The notes under the pieces: model-generated
Told to the model about the DNA's origin: nothing
The model's input: the letters and a program-made list of their open reading frames with translations, nothing else
Database searches by the model: none
In this document: piece after piece, positions 26,604 to 36,887 of the stretch
Numbering within the stretch: position 1 is the stretch's first letter
Layout: each line of letters begins with the position of its first letter
Program-made: the position numbers and the translations under genes
Assembly (NCBI GenBank): GCA_963777735.1
Contig: CAVZRQ010000008.1
Span: forward strand, 372,001 to 436,000
Origin: ZC4RG30 sp963777735
GTDB lineage: Bacteria; Pseudomonadota; Gammaproteobacteria; Steroidobacterales; Steroidobacteraceae
Reading direction: 5' to 3'
Length of the DNA stretch: 64,000 nucleotides

Positions 26604-29438
26604 CTACCAGACGTAACTCGCTTTGGCATAGAGGCGCCGACCAAAGAACCCGACCGGACTGCCGAGCAGGTAGTCGCGCGCGCCGGTGCTGGCGAAACGC
26701 TCGATGTTGTACTGCAGGATGGCGGCCGGAGTCTTGCTTGGATACTTGTCGAACAGGTTGTCGGCACCCGCACCAATCGACAGCCCCTTGATGGGCTTGA
26801 ACGTCAACTCGACATTCGTCGTCGCAATCAGGTCAATCTCCTGCTTGTAGTAGGAAGTTGTCGTATTGGCGAGCCCCAGGAAGGAGGCAATGCCGTTGAT
26901 CTTCGCCGGATCCACGATATCCAGTGTGCTCATGATCTGCGGGTAGGCGGTATAGGCAGACGCCGAAGCGATGGTGGACTGGGGCCCGTAGATGTTCTCG
27001 CGGATGTTCAGGGTGAGCTTCTTGCCGAAGTGCACCGTGGCACCCAGGTTGAGCCGGAAGTCCGGGCTGTTCCGCTCGATTCCCCAGACATCAGTGATGC
27101 TGAACAAAGGAATGGACTCGAAGCCCGGCGCCCTGCCGGCCCTGGTTACTTCGTTCTTGTTGTAATTGGCTGCCACCAGCCAATCGACACGGGCAAATCC
27201 GAAGTTCGAGTTGTAGGTCGTGACCCAGTCGATACCTGTCGTCTTTGTGTCCAGCACGTTACTGAAGAAGCTCAGGTTGATGGTGGCGCGCGCACTGGGA
27301 TCGAACGATCCGCCCGGTGCGGCCGGATTGTTTGCGACTGCAATATAGCCACCGGCCACCAGCGCATTGCCGAGAATGAGGTTGTATTCGTCATCTGGCA
27401 CGCCATTGCCATCGGTGTCCGCCGGATCGGGAAGCGTTGTAACGGGGGTTCCGCCATTGCGACCAGTGCGCGTGTTCGGCCCCTGGGACGTGGAGTAGTT
27501 GAAGGTCCCCAGGCGGGTGCGATCATCGATCTTGATCTGGTAGGCATCAATGGTCGTGGTCAGGTTGGGAAGCGGCCGGAATACGACGCCGAAGCTGATG
27601 TTCTGGCTGGTCTCCGGCGACAGGCCATCGCCTACCGTTGCAGCCGCAAGAGTGGCCGTGGCGGAAGTCGGGCCAACCCCGATTGCCGTGTAGTAGTTCT
27701 CGCCCATGGTGGGCGCCCGGAACCCGGTACTGAAAGTACCGCGAACGGCTATCCAGTCGGTGATGTCGAAACGAGTGGTCAGCTTGCCGACGGCCTTGCT
27801 GCCAAAGTCGTTGTAGTCTTCGAACCGGCCGGCGATGTCGACGAGCCACTTCGAGGTGGGGTTGAAGATGACGTTGGCGAACACCGCAGTATTGCTGCGA
27901 TCGTAGCTACCGGCGGCAAGCGGACTGTAGCCCGGGAATGCGGCCGCCCCGGAACCCGTGTAGGAAGCGATTTCACCGGCACCGATGCTGTAGGTGTCTT
28001 CACGGTACTCGACCCCTGCGGCAAACGTGGCAGGCAGCTCCAGGCCCAGCTCGAAGTCGCGACTGACATCGATGCTCGTTGTCCACTGACTGGCCTCAAA
28101 CCGGCCCACGTAGAAATCCTCAGGAGACTGGCCGTAACGGTTCCACAGCGTGAAGTTCATCGACTCGGTGTTGTAGATATCGATCTCGTTGCGACCATAG
28201 TTGCTGGAAAGGTCATACTTCCAGGCGCCGAGTTCGCCACTGATGCCAGCGCCAATGCCCCAATCCATCTCGTCCGACTCGATATTTGGATTGAACCCCA
28301 ACGGGTACTTGTTGAGATCGGCCTCGGTCAGCGCAACGCCACTGCGAAGCCCTACGCCACCAATGGGGTCTGTGCGGTCACCATCACCATTGGCGTCATA
28401 GCCTCCGTCCTGGGATGGCCGGCGATAGCTCTGCGTGCTGGAGGTCTCCTTCAGGCCGAAACTGGCCGTGGTATAGATCTCGGTCACGTCATTCAGATAG
28501 ATACCGGAACTGATGAACGCAGCCTTGCGGGCGATGTCAGGCGGATCACCCTGGTGCGAATTGTTCGGATACCAGGGATGGAAGATCATGTTGTATTCGT
28601 TCTCACGCGTGAGCGCGGCATTGCCTGTAGAGGTCGGATATCCGCTGGCAGTCACGCCCGAGTTCGTAGCTGGGCATCCCGCCACACCTGACGCCAGACG
28701 ACCCGCCACACAGGCTGCAGGTCCGTAGATCGAACCTGGGCGGTTGACCGTGGCGCGATCTTCTATCTCGAATGCCAGGTTGAAGTAACCACCTGGCCCT
28801 CCCAGGCCGAAGTTGCCCTGGTAGTTCTTGGCGAGGCCACCGCCTGCGTCGTAGCCGCCCATGTTCACGCGCATCGACCCGCCCTGAAACTCCTTCTTTG
28901 TAATCAGGTTGACGACGCCCGCAATGGCATCGGATCCGTACAGCGCCGCCGCGCCGTCGGTCAGCACTTCCGTACTGGCAATCGCGCTGGCCGGAATGAA
29001 ACTCAGATCCGCCGACGCAGCACCGGCATAGGTGCCGAGCACCGCGACGTTGGACGTGAAATGGCGACGTTTGCCATTGACGAGCACGAGAGTGTGATTG
29101 GGGGACAACGCACGCATGTTCGCCACGAGCGTGGCGCTCGCCATGTCCGTTCCGTTCTGACTGGCATTGAAGCTCGGAACCTGGAAGGCGATGGCGTTCA
29201 TCAGGTCTGGTGCGCCAGATTCCTGGAGCGCCTCGGCGGTAACAACCTGCACCGGTGCCGGACTGTCTTCCACACCCATGCCCGTGCGGCGAGTGCCGGT
29301 GACAATGACTTCTTCCAGCGTCTCCGAATCATCCATGACTTCTTCTTCTGCGGACATGACAGCAGATGAACTGATGGCAGTAGCCACGGCCAGAGCAACA
29401 AGGGAAAGGCGACGACGCTCGATCGAAGTCCGGAACAT
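26604..29438 (-). CDS. TonB-dependent receptor
   Basis: A 944-residue outer-membrane receptor. ATG 29438 (MFRTSIERRRLSLVALAVA) is chosen because it follows GGGAG and begins the signal peptide; the frame extends further upstream without meaning. A TonB-box-like ETLEEVIVTGTRR precedes the plug (TAEALQESGAPDLMNAI, then AALYGSDAIAGVVNLITKK). The barrel ends in a terminal tryptophan (YAKASYVW). It leads an operon with the two D-amino-acid-oxidase-like genes, with a 93-base gap to the first. The ligand is therefore likely an amino-acid-containing compound, by inference. Confidence 0.93.
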   Translation of the reverse strand: MFRTSIERRRLSLVALAVATAISSSAVMSAEEEVMDDSETLEEVIVTGTRRTGMGVEDSPAPVQVVTAEALQESGAPDLMNAIAFQVPSFNASQNGTDMASATLVANMRALSPNHTLVLVNGKRRHFTSNVAVLGTYAGAASADLSFIPASAIASTEVLTDGAAALYGSDAIAGVVNLITKKEFQGGSMRVNMGGYDAGGGLAKNYQGNFGLGGPGGYFNLAFEIEDRATVNRPGSIYGPAACVAGRLASGVAGCPATNSGVTASGYPTSTGNAALTRENEYNMIFHPWYPNNSHQGDPPDIARKAAFISSGIYLNDVTEIYTTASFGLKETSSTQSYRRPSQDGGYDANGDGDRTDPIGGVGLRSGVALTEADLNKYPLGFNPNIESDEMDWGIGAGISGELGAWKYDLSSNYGRNEIDIYNTESMNFTLWNRYGQSPEDFYVGRFEASQWTTSIDVSRDFELGLELPATFAAGVEYREDTYSIGAGEIASYTGSGAAAFPGYSPLAAGSYDRSNTAVFANVIFNPTSKWLVDIAGRFEDYNDFGSKAVGKLTTRFDITDWIAVRGTFSTGFRAPTMGENYYTAIGVGPTSATATLAAATVGDGLSPETSQNISFGVVFRPLPNLTTTIDAYQIKIDDRTRLGTFNYSTSQGPNTRTGRNGGTPVTTLPDPADTDGNGVPDDEYNLILGNALVAGGYIAVANNPAAPGGSFDPSARATINLSFFSNVLDTKTTGIDWVTTYNSNFGFARVDWLVAANYNKNEVTRAGRAPGFESIPLFSITDVWGIERNSPDFRLNLGATVHFGKKLTLNIRENIYGPQSTIASASAYTAYPQIMSTLDIVDPAKINGIASFLGLANTTTSYYKQEIDLIATTNVELTFKPIKGLSIGAGADNLFDKYPSKTPAAILQYNIERFASTGARDYLLGSPVGFFGRRLYAKASYVW

Positions 29439-29753
29439 GAAGATCTCCCAATGATTGAATGACTCAGTTGATCGGGCCGTGTCGCGCCAAAGCACCACCG
29501 ACCGATAGTCAAATACCTATGCAAGTTGGGGGCCACATCACGATTTCTGCGCAGTCATCGCGGATACGCGACACGAAGGACAGATCAGCGCGGCATCCCG
29601 TGGCTACAACAGGTGGTGTTTCGCAACGTTGTGGTGCATTGCGTGCGCATTCCCGTGCGGTGTTTACGACTTCAAGAATTGATGGCAACAACCACTATGA
29701 CAATGCGTTGAAAACTTCTGGCGTCTCGCACGTTCTGGTTACACCATTCACCC
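29439..29753. other. Divergent intergenic region
   Basis: This 315-base stretch between the divergent TonB receptor and acylase genes should hold promoters for both. I see no RNA gene, no convincing -35/-10 pair and no clear operator repeat. The part nearest the acylase (29690-29753) is more A/T-rich. Confidence 0.5.
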
Positions 29754-31892
29754 ATGAAACGAACACGCGTCCCCAGAACCACCACATTCCAGAGCCTCGT
29801 CCTGGTGCTCATTTGCTCCTGGGCACTCCCTTCACTGGCCCAGACACCATCCGGAAACAACGAGATTCTCTGGGATCGATATGGTGTGCCGCACGTTTAT
29901 GGACAAGACGCCACTGCTGTTTTCTACGGCTTCGGCTGGGCGCAGGCACGCAGCCATGCCGACCGCATCCTGCGTTTGTATGGCGAGGCTCGAGGCCGCG
30001 GCGCGGAGTACTGGGGAAAGGAATACGAAGAGACAACCACCTGGTTGCTGCTGAACGGCGTGCCGGAGCGTGCGCGGCACTGGCATCAGGCACAGACGCC
30101 CTCCTTTCGAGCACTGCTCGACGCCTTCGCGGATGGCATCAATGACTATGCCCGCGCACACCCCGACAGCATCGATCCCGAGGTGCGCCGCGTCCTTCCC
30201 GTGAGTGGCATCGACGTGGTGGCGCACGCGCACCGGCTGATGAACTTCATCTATGTGGCGTCACCCGGGAGGGCAATCGGGGAAGGCGATCCGCCGGACC
30301 TGGCGGAGCAGGGGTCGAACTCCTGGGCAGTCATGCCGCGCAAGACGGCAAGCGGACACACATTGCTGCTTCAGAACCCGCATCTTGCCTGGGATACGGA
30401 CTTCTACATCTACTACGAAGCACATCTTGTGGCTCCGACTTTTGAAGTTTACGGGGCCACCCAGATCGGTTTGCCAGTGGTGCGTTTCGCCTTCAACCAG
30501 CGCATGGGCATTGCCAACACGGTCAATGGCATGCTGGGCGCCACCGTATACCGCCTGACTCTGAAGGATGGTGGGTATCTGTTTGACGGCAAGGTGCGCC
30601 AATTCGGAACCCGACCCACGCGATATCGCGTGCGCCAGCCGGATGGCTCGACCATCACGCGGCAACTGGAACTGCGCAGCACCGTGCACGGACCAGTCTT
30701 CGAACGCAAAGATGGAACTCTGGTTGCCTTGCGCGTGGCCGGCCTCGACCGACCCGGCATGCTGCAGCAGTATTTCGACATGGTGACGGCACCAAGCTTC
30801 GACGCCTACTCAGCAGCCCTGCGGCGGCTGCAGGTGCCAACCTTCAACATCATCTATGCGGACCGTGAAGGCAACGTCGACTACACATTCAATGGCATTT
30901 CGCCGCGTCGAACAGACGGAGACCTCGCCTTCTGGCAGGGTCTGGTTCCCGGTGACACTTCACGCTACCTCTGGTCTGATATCCATCCTCTCGAGGATCT
31001 ACCGCGCGTGACCAACCCGCCAGGCGGATTCGTTCAGAACACCAACGATCCACCCTGGGCAGTCAGCTGGCCGCCAACCCTCAGGCAGCAGGACTTTCCT
31101 GCATACATGGCGCCCCGCACTGCCATGTCTTTCCGTGCCCAGAGCTCGGTGCAGATGATGGCGGAGAACGACAACCTCACACTCGAGCGATTCCGCGACC
31201 TGAAACTTTCGACTCGCGCACTGATGGCAGACCGGGTCCTGCCTGAGCTGCTGCCTCCTGCACTGGCCGACAGCGATCCCGAGGTTCGCGCGGCGGCGCA
31301 GCTGCTGGCCCAATGGGATAGAACCTTCAGCGCCGACAGTCGCGCCGCATTGTTGTTCGAGGAATGGGCCAGGCTGTTCGCCGGAGCGACATTCTCCGAT
31401 CAGACGAACTTTCGTGATCCATGGTCCGCCACTGAACCCCTCAGCACACCCCGGGGAATCCGGGACCCTGCAGCTGCCGTGGCCATGCTGCGCCGGGCCA
31501 TTGCAGAGACCCGCAGCAAGTTCGGCGCAGTGGATCGCACATTCGGCGACGCATCGAGATTCCAACTGGACGGAATCGATGTGCCGGGCAGCGGCGGTTT
31601 TGGCAACCTCGGTGCTTTTCGAGTCATCACCTGGTCGTCGCCTGGGGCGGATGGTCGCCGCAAACCCCAGCATGGCGAAACATGGGTAGCCATGATCGAG
31701 TTCTCGACTCCCGTGCGGGCTTGGGGACTCATGAGTTATGGAAATTCCCGCCAGCCGGGTTCAACCCATCACTCAGACCAGCTCGGATTACTGGCCCGCA
31801 ACGAGTTTCGCGAGTTGTGGCTGCAGCGGAGCGAGATCGAGGCCAATCTGGAAGAACGCACCCCGCTCACGGGAGCTCCACGGGCACGTTGA
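29754..31892 (+). CDS. Penicillin acylase / acyl-homoserine-lactone acylase family Ntn hydrolase
   Basis: A 712-residue periplasmic Ntn-hydrolase precursor with signal peptide (cleavage near SLAQT). The alpha part (about 30-187) begins EILWDRYGVPHVYGQD, a family hallmark. The beta subunit would begin at Ser188 in EQGSNSWAVMP, the nucleophile freed by self-cleavage. Later hallmarks include HLAWDTDFYIYYEAHL. The family removes acyl chains from penicillins, cephalosporins, N-acyl-homoserine lactones or cyclic lipopeptides; the exact substrate cannot be told. No ribosome site is obvious before the ATG. It stands alone on its strand between two oppositely oriented operons of amino-acid and amine oxidation genes. 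Confidence 0.9.
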   Translation: MKRTRVPRTTTFQSLVLVLICSWALPSLAQTPSGNNEILWDRYGVPHVYGQDATAVFYGFGWAQARSHADRILRLYGEARGRGAEYWGKEYEETTTWLLLNGVPERARHWHQAQTPSFRALLDAFADGINDYARAHPDSIDPEVRRVLPVSGIDVVAHAHRLMNFIYVASPGRAIGEGDPPDLAEQGSNSWAVMPRKTASGHTLLLQNPHLAWDTDFYIYYEAHLVAPTFEVYGATQIGLPVVRFAFNQRMGIANTVNGMLGATVYRLTLKDGGYLFDGKVRQFGTRPTRYRVRQPDGSTITRQLELRSTVHGPVFERKDGTLVALRVAGLDRPGMLQQYFDMVTAPSFDAYSAALRRLQVPTFNIIYADREGNVDYTFNGISPRRTDGDLAFWQGLVPGDTSRYLWSDIHPLEDLPRVTNPPGGFVQNTNDPPWAVSWPPTLRQQDFPAYMAPRTAMSFRAQSSVQMMAENDNLTLERFRDLKLSTRALMADRVLPELLPPALADSDPEVRAAAQLLAQWDRTFSADSRAALLFEEWARLFAGATFSDQTNFRDPWSATEPLSTPRGIRDPAAAVAMLRRAIAETRSKFGAVDRTFGDASRFQLDGIDVPGSGGFGNLGAFRVITWSSPGADGRRKPQHGETWVAMIEFSTPVRAWGLMSYGNSRQPGSTHHSDQLGLLARNEFRELWLQRSEIEANLEERTPLTGAPRAR

Positions 31893-31926
31893 GGCTTGCC
31901 TCCACGGCCCGTCAGCTTCCTCTCCG

Positions 31927-32388
31927 TCAGCGCCCGCGGAGCTCGGCCGGGGCAGTCTGCATCGCGGGACGCAGGGACTTTACCTCGGTCGGGGTCAGCG
32001 CATCAGCGAATGTATTTCCCATGCTGGTGCGCAGGTAGTTCACAACGGCCGCCACTTGTTCATCGCTCAGCATGGCGCCGAAAGCCGGCATTGCCCCCTG
32101 CCCGTTCACCACCAGCATGGCCGGATAGGCCCGAGCAGCCATGCGGACGTTACCGGAAAGAGCCGGGTAGATCGCCGGACTCAGGGCTCCGCCCTTTCCA
32201 TCCGACATGTGGCAGCTCTGGCAGATGCGGGTGTAGATGCCCTTGCCATCGACGGAAGGATAAGGTGCACCGCGGTCTCCGCCCAGAAACGGGCTTTCCG
32301 GCGTCTGCGCCCCGGCGGGGACGCAAGACAACGCGGTGCAGAGAGCGACGAGTTTCAACGCTGAAGCGAGCGCAACGCATTTCTTCAT
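31927..32388 (-). CDS. Secreted cytochrome c (class I)
   Basis: A 153-residue c-type cytochrome. ATG 32388 follows GGAG and starts the signal peptide (cleavage near AGAQT). The haem site is CQSCH, and the likely axial Met lies in GAMPAFGAML. It begins 13 bases after the flavin amine oxidase stop and is last in a five-gene operon. It is a good candidate electron acceptor for that oxidase or for the GMC dehydrogenase, which would make them dehydrogenases rather than peroxide-forming oxidases. That role is inferred from position. Confidence 0.9.
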   Translation of the reverse strand: MKKCVALASALKLVALCTALSCVPAGAQTPESPFLGGDRGAPYPSVDGKGIYTRICQSCHMSDGKGGALSPAIYPALSGNVRMAARAYPAMLVVNGQGAMPAFGAMLSDEQVAAVVNYLRTSMGNTFADALTPTEVKSLRPAMQTAPAELRGR

Positions 32389-32401
32389 GATTCGAACTCC
32401 T

Positions 32402-33955
32402 TCAGGCGGACAACGCATGCTGGTGCAGGCGGGATGCGGCATCGAGTGAGGACGTCAGTGCCCCTTCCTGCCAGGCCACGAGATTGGACAGGTGATCACC
32501 GGCAAAGGCGATTCGCCCATCGATCTTTCGCAGGTTCTCGTAATGCTTCTGCCGCAGATCGGATCCCCATGCTGCCGAGCACCCCATGATCCAGGGCTGG
32601 CGGTGCCAGCCGACGGAAACACCGTTGTCGAACTCTTTCTCGTACTGAGGATGGATCTGCGAGCCGAACTTCACGGCCCACTTGACCCGTTCTTCGGGCG
32701 ACAAAGAAGTGAATTCATAGGCGGCGGCTGAACCAATCACATATGCACCGAGCAGCACCCCCTTCCCCTTGGTACCCATATCGGCGCTTGGGTAGCTGAT
32801 TTGCCGGATAGGCAAGTCGGTGTAGGTGATTCCACCGTAGATCCGGTCGTCTTCCTCCCAGAAACGGCGCTTCATCTGCAGACCGATCTTGATGGCCGGG
32901 CTGTAGGGCACTCCTTTGATGCCAGCCATCGTATTCGGGCCCACCTGGACCTCCATCTGGCTGAGCACCGTGAGTGGCATGGCGCACACACACCAGTCGG
33001 CGGTCAGCGTCTGCTGATTGGCCCCAGAATCCGCATCGACGAAAGTAACGCTGACTTTCTTGCTGTCCTGACGGATGGAGGTGACCCGCGAGTTCAGGCG
33101 CACCATTTCTTTGGCCGCGCCGTACATGGCGTAGGCGACGCGGTCCATGCCACCGACGGGTTGCATCAGCACATCGTGGTAGTCGTCGGCGCCATCAATC
33201 TGGCTCCAGAACCCGGAGTCGAAGATTTCGGAACGGGTGATGGGTTTCGCCGGCAGCAGACGCTCGTCGGGACGTCCCCCACGGTAGGAGTAATCGGCTT
33301 CGAGTTGGCCCCAGCTGCGCATCGCCTCAAGCAGGCGCTCCTGGTCTTCCGGCGTGACTAACTGGTCAAGGGCGCCCTGCTTGGCGGATTTGGCGAGCAA
33401 TTCGGCAACACTGCTGCTGAATGCGCCGCGCACCATGCCCACGCGCACCGGCCTGCCACCCAGCTTCTTGGAGGAATGCAGCAGCGTGTTGTGGCTCGTC
33501 TGCACCTGGGTTTCGAGCGGCACGCCCAGCTCATGGATGTAACTCAACAGGTTGCGATGGTCGTAGGGAATACGCCATGGACCAGGGTTGAGATAGAACC
33601 CCGGATCGAACTGGCAGGTCTGGGTTGCACCACCCAATTCGTTGATGGTATCGCCGCCACGGATCGACCAGCATCGGCCGCCGGGGCGCTTGTTGTGCTC
33701 GAGCAGCGTGACCTTGTATCCCACGCGGCTCAGCTCCAGAGCCGCCGACATGCCCGCCACGCCGCCGCCAAGCACCAGCACCGACGCACCGGCTCGTGCG
33801 CGTGTTGAACCAGCAAGCCGGGACGCTACGGGCGAGGCATTGTTCAGCCCAAGCTGCGCCATGGCCTGGTAGCTGGCACCGGCACCCGCCATGGCACCAA
33901 TCATCGATATCAATTGCCGCCGCGTCATGGACGGAAGATCTCTGCGCTGGTTCAT
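32402..33955 (-). CDS. Tat-exported flavin monoamine oxidase / L-amino-acid oxidase family
   Basis: A 517-residue FAD enzyme. The N-terminus has a Tat signal (MTRRQLISMIGAMAGAG). The FAD-binding fold starts at VLVLGGGVAGMSAALELS with a RPGGRCWS block, and the C-terminal FAD site is GDHLSNLVAWQEGALTSSLDAA. This is the amine-oxidase family (monoamine, polyamine or L-amino-acid oxidases). It lies in an operon between the M19 dipeptidase and a cytochrome c. The product would be an imine plus reduced flavin, possibly reoxidised by the cytochrome. The substrate is not clear. Confidence 0.9.
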   Translation of the reverse strand: MNQRRDLPSMTRRQLISMIGAMAGAGASYQAMAQLGLNNASPVASRLAGSTRARAGASVLVLGGGVAGMSAALELSRVGYKVTLLEHNKRPGGRCWSIRGGDTINELGGATQTCQFDPGFYLNPGPWRIPYDHRNLLSYIHELGVPLETQVQTSHNTLLHSSKKLGGRPVRVGMVRGAFSSSVAELLAKSAKQGALDQLVTPEDQERLLEAMRSWGQLEADYSYRGGRPDERLLPAKPITRSEIFDSGFWSQIDGADDYHDVLMQPVGGMDRVAYAMYGAAKEMVRLNSRVTSIRQDSKKVSVTFVDADSGANQQTLTADWCVCAMPLTVLSQMEVQVGPNTMAGIKGVPYSPAIKIGLQMKRRFWEEDDRIYGGITYTDLPIRQISYPSADMGTKGKGVLLGAYVIGSAAAYEFTSLSPEERVKWAVKFGSQIHPQYEKEFDNGVSVGWHRQPWIMGCSAAWGSDLRQKHYENLRKIDGRIAFAGDHLSNLVAWQEGALTSSLDAASRLHQHALSA

Positions 33956-33977
33956 CTATACCTCTTGAATAAAACTG

Positions 33978-35222
33978 TCAGCTCCGGTCTGCCGCGGCGA
34001 CCTCCGCGGCCTGAATGTCTTGGGCAACGGCCTGCACCTTGTCGAGCACGCGCAGGATGTTGCCGCTCCAGATGTTCTCGATCTGCGCTTCGGTGTAGCC
34101 CCTCTCCATCAGCCACTGCGTGATCTTCGGCATGCTGGTGATGTCCTCGAAGCCGACGACACCACCGCCACCATCCCAGTCAGGACCAATTCCAACGTGA
34201 TCCGGACCTACCACATCCAGAATGTGCTCCAGATGGGCAAAGAAGTCGGCAAGCGTGGCCGGCCGGACATTGTTCTGGCGCTCAAGGTCTGTCCGGGCTT
34301 CGGCGATGCTGCGGTCGCGTTCGGAGCCCGCCGGCAGGGTGGCGAACCGCGCTCGTATCGCCTGCATCTCGGCGCGAAAGGCTGGCGTGCGGCCCGTATC
34401 GAGCAGATATTCCCCGTATGAATTGACGTGAATAACGCCGCCCTTGGCAGCGAGGCGGCGCAGACGCGCATCGTCGATGTTGCGTGGATGGTCATAGACA
34501 TCCGCAGCTGCGGAGTGACTGAGAACGATGGGTGCCCTGGAGAGTTCGAGAAGCTCGTCGAAGGCTTGATCCGAAGCGTGCGACTGGTCGAGGATCACTC
34601 CGAGTCGATTTGCCTCTCTGATCAGCTCACGCCCGTCCGGACTGATCGCCTTCCATACTGGCAGTCCGGTGGCCGAGTCGGCGAACTCGTTGGTGGCGCC
34701 GTGCACAAGCCCCACCATGCGAAGCCCTTGGCTGTAGTAGAAGCCCAACAGTGACACGGGGTCTGTGGTCAGCGGAGAGGCATTCTCCATACTGATGAAG
34801 ACCGCTCGCTTGCCGGCACTCGCGATGCGCCGCGCGTCGTCGGAGGTCACGGCAAGCGCGAACTTGTCGGAATGCGCAGCAATCAGCTTGTGGATATTGA
34901 GGAGTCGCTTCAGGCCGTGGTCTCGCGCAACGCGATAGTCGGCCTGAGAGCGCCCCTGCTGGCTGGTGTAGACCACCCAGAACCCCCCATCCAGACCACC
35001 TTCCAGCATGCGCGGGTAGTCGACCTGGCTATTGTCGGGTGTGTGACGCTCCAGAACATTCCACGCCGGATCGTCGAGCATGGCCGTGGTATCGGTATGT
35101 GTATCGAGCGTGAGGATGCGCTCATGCAGGGCCGCGGCACGCATCGACACAATCTCGTTCGCAGCGCCAGTTGAAGCCGGACCGAACAGGAGAACCATTG
35201 CGACTGTAGTGCTGGCCTTCAT
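33978..35222 (-). CDS. Membrane (renal-type) dipeptidase, peptidase family M19
   Basis: A 414-residue zinc dipeptidase with signal peptide. Metal ligands are visible: the His and Asp of TLDTHTDT, the bridging Glu of SMENASPL, and the His residues of GLVHGATNEFADS and VLSHSAAAD. The family cleaves dipeptides with a D-residue at the C-terminus. The mammalian enzyme also opens carbapenem rings. It lies 12 bases after the GMC gene and 22 before the amine oxidase, in the same operon. It may release D- or L-amino acids for the nearby oxidases. Confidence 0.92.
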   Translation of the reverse strand: MKASTTVAMVLLFGPASTGAANEIVSMRAAALHERILTLDTHTDTTAMLDDPAWNVLERHTPDNSQVDYPRMLEGGLDGGFWVVYTSQQGRSQADYRVARDHGLKRLLNIHKLIAAHSDKFALAVTSDDARRIASAGKRAVFISMENASPLTTDPVSLLGFYYSQGLRMVGLVHGATNEFADSATGLPVWKAISPDGRELIREANRLGVILDQSHASDQAFDELLELSRAPIVLSHSAAADVYDHPRNIDDARLRRLAAKGGVIHVNSYGEYLLDTGRTPAFRAEMQAIRARFATLPAGSERDRSIAEARTDLERQNNVRPATLADFFAHLEHILDVVGPDHVGIGPDWDGGGGVVGFEDITSMPKITQWLMERGYTEAQIENIWSGNILRVLDKVQAVAQDIQAAEVAAADRS

Positions 35223-35234
35223 TGCTGGCTCTGC

Positions 35235-36887
35235 CTAGATCTCGTTTGCCTTTGCAAACCGTGAGATATGCTCTGCCGCCCGAAATGCCAGCGCCTCGAT
35301 GGTCATCGTCGGCTGCCCGCGCCCGGATGTAACGAGGCTCGAGCCATCGCAGAGAAAGAGGTTCCGCACATCATGCGCGCGGTGGTATTTGTCGATAACC
35401 GAGCCCTGCGGATCATTGCCCATGCGGCAGGTTCCGAGCAGGTGCACACCGCCCGTTGCCGCGCCGACATGGGATTTCCAGATCCGCTTCGCGCCCGCAG
35501 CCTCGAGGATCTCGACATTGCGATCCTGCTGCCACTCCGCGAAGGCGATGTCATCCGGATGATCCTTGTAGGTGACGCGCATGGCAGGTATACCCCAGGC
35601 ATCCTTTAGCCCAGGATCGAGATCGACCCGATTGGTCTCCATCGCGAGAGAGGTGCCGTGCGCCGCGGCAACCATGGAATGACTGAAGGATCCCAGATAG
35701 TCCTTGAAACCCTGGCCCCAGGCAGGTGTACCTTCGGGCGCCCCCTGCGCCCAGCTCAATGGCATGCCGGAACGCGCCGTTGTGCCGCCGCCGCCATAGA
35801 AGCCGCGCTTCGGGTCGGAATCGTAGAAGTCATGCAGAACCCGGGTGACCTGCACGCTCTTGTATTCGTTCAGTTCATGTTCGAACACACCGGTCACGCT
35901 GCCACCCTTGTTGAACATCAGGTACTTCCCGACCACGCCACTGGAGTTGGCAAGACCATCGGGGAATGAGGCGGTGGCGGAGTTGAGCAACAGTCGGGGC
36001 GTCTCCGAGCCGTTCGCACAGACCACCACCGCTTTGGCCTTCTGGAATTGCTCCTTGCCGGCACTGTCGAAGTAGTGAACGCCCGTTGTGCGCCCCTTTT
36101 CGTTCATGCCCACCCGGAAAACGTAGCTCTCGGATCGGATCTCACAGCGTCCCGTGGCCTCCGCTTCGGGTATAACCGTCCATACAGAGGAGGATTTCGC
36201 CTGCACCTCGCAGCCAAAGCCGTTGCAGAAGCCGCAGTGCACGCATCCCGGGCGATTCCTGTACTGCACCGAATTGATGGCCATCGGCGCCGGGTAAGGA
36301 TGGAGACCGAGCTTGCGCGCCCCTCGCTCGAACAGCACACCGGACGATTTCACCGGCAGAGGCGGCATCGGATAGGGTCTTGAGCGCGGCGGATCGGTTG
36401 GGCAGGAACCCGCAAGACCCGAGACACCCACCTCCCATTCCACTTTCGTGTAGTAGGGTTCGAGTTCGGCGTAACTGATTGGCCAGTCCGCAAATCCCGT
36501 ACCCGCAATGGGCCCGAGCACACTGCGTTCATGGAAGTCAATCTCGCGCAGGCGCCAGAAGTTCGCCGTGAAATGCGCGCTACTCCCGCCAACAACACGG
36601 GCATAGGTCAGCGGGTTGCGGCTCTGCGACCGCACCACCGCCTTGCTGGCCGGATCTACGCGGAACGTCTGCGGACTTTTCACGGCGCTGTTGATGATTC
36701 CACCCAGCAGTGAGTACTTGAGCTCGTCGTGTTCGAAGTCGGCGGGAGACATGCGCGGTCCCTGCTCCATCACGACAACGCTGTGCCCGGCCACGGACAA
36801 TTCACGGGCGACGATACCGCCCGCGGCGCCAGAGCCAATCACGACGAAATCAACGGCATCGCCGGTGCGGTACTTGCGGGGTGTCAT
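35235..36887 (-). CDS. GMC-family FAD dehydrogenase (catalytic subunit)
   Basis: A 550-residue GMC oxidoreductase. The FAD motif VIGSGAAGGIVARELS is at the N-terminus, and the C-terminal signature includes HLLGTCRMGNDPQGSVID and SGRGQPTMTIEALAFRAAEH. A four-cysteine stretch (PGCVHCGFCNGFGC) is typical of the gluconate/glucose/sorbitol dehydrogenase branch. It has no signal of its own. Its gene overlaps by 4 bases the gene for the Tat-signal subunit, which would carry it to the periplasm as a complex. It oxidises an alcohol or sugar; the substrate is unknown. Confidence 0.92.
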   Translation of the reverse strand: MTPRKYRTGDAVDFVVIGSGAAGGIVARELSVAGHSVVVMEQGPRMSPADFEHDELKYSLLGGIINSAVKSPQTFRVDPASKAVVRSQSRNPLTYARVVGGSSAHFTANFWRLREIDFHERSVLGPIAGTGFADWPISYAELEPYYTKVEWEVGVSGLAGSCPTDPPRSRPYPMPPLPVKSSGVLFERGARKLGLHPYPAPMAINSVQYRNRPGCVHCGFCNGFGCEVQAKSSSVWTVIPEAEATGRCEIRSESYVFRVGMNEKGRTTGVHYFDSAGKEQFQKAKAVVVCANGSETPRLLLNSATASFPDGLANSSGVVGKYLMFNKGGSVTGVFEHELNEYKSVQVTRVLHDFYDSDPKRGFYGGGGTTARSGMPLSWAQGAPEGTPAWGQGFKDYLGSFSHSMVAAAHGTSLAMETNRVDLDPGLKDAWGIPAMRVTYKDHPDDIAFAEWQQDRNVEILEAAGAKRIWKSHVGAATGGVHLLGTCRMGNDPQGSVIDKYHRAHDVRNLFLCDGSSLVTSGRGQPTMTIEALAFRAAEHISRFAKANEI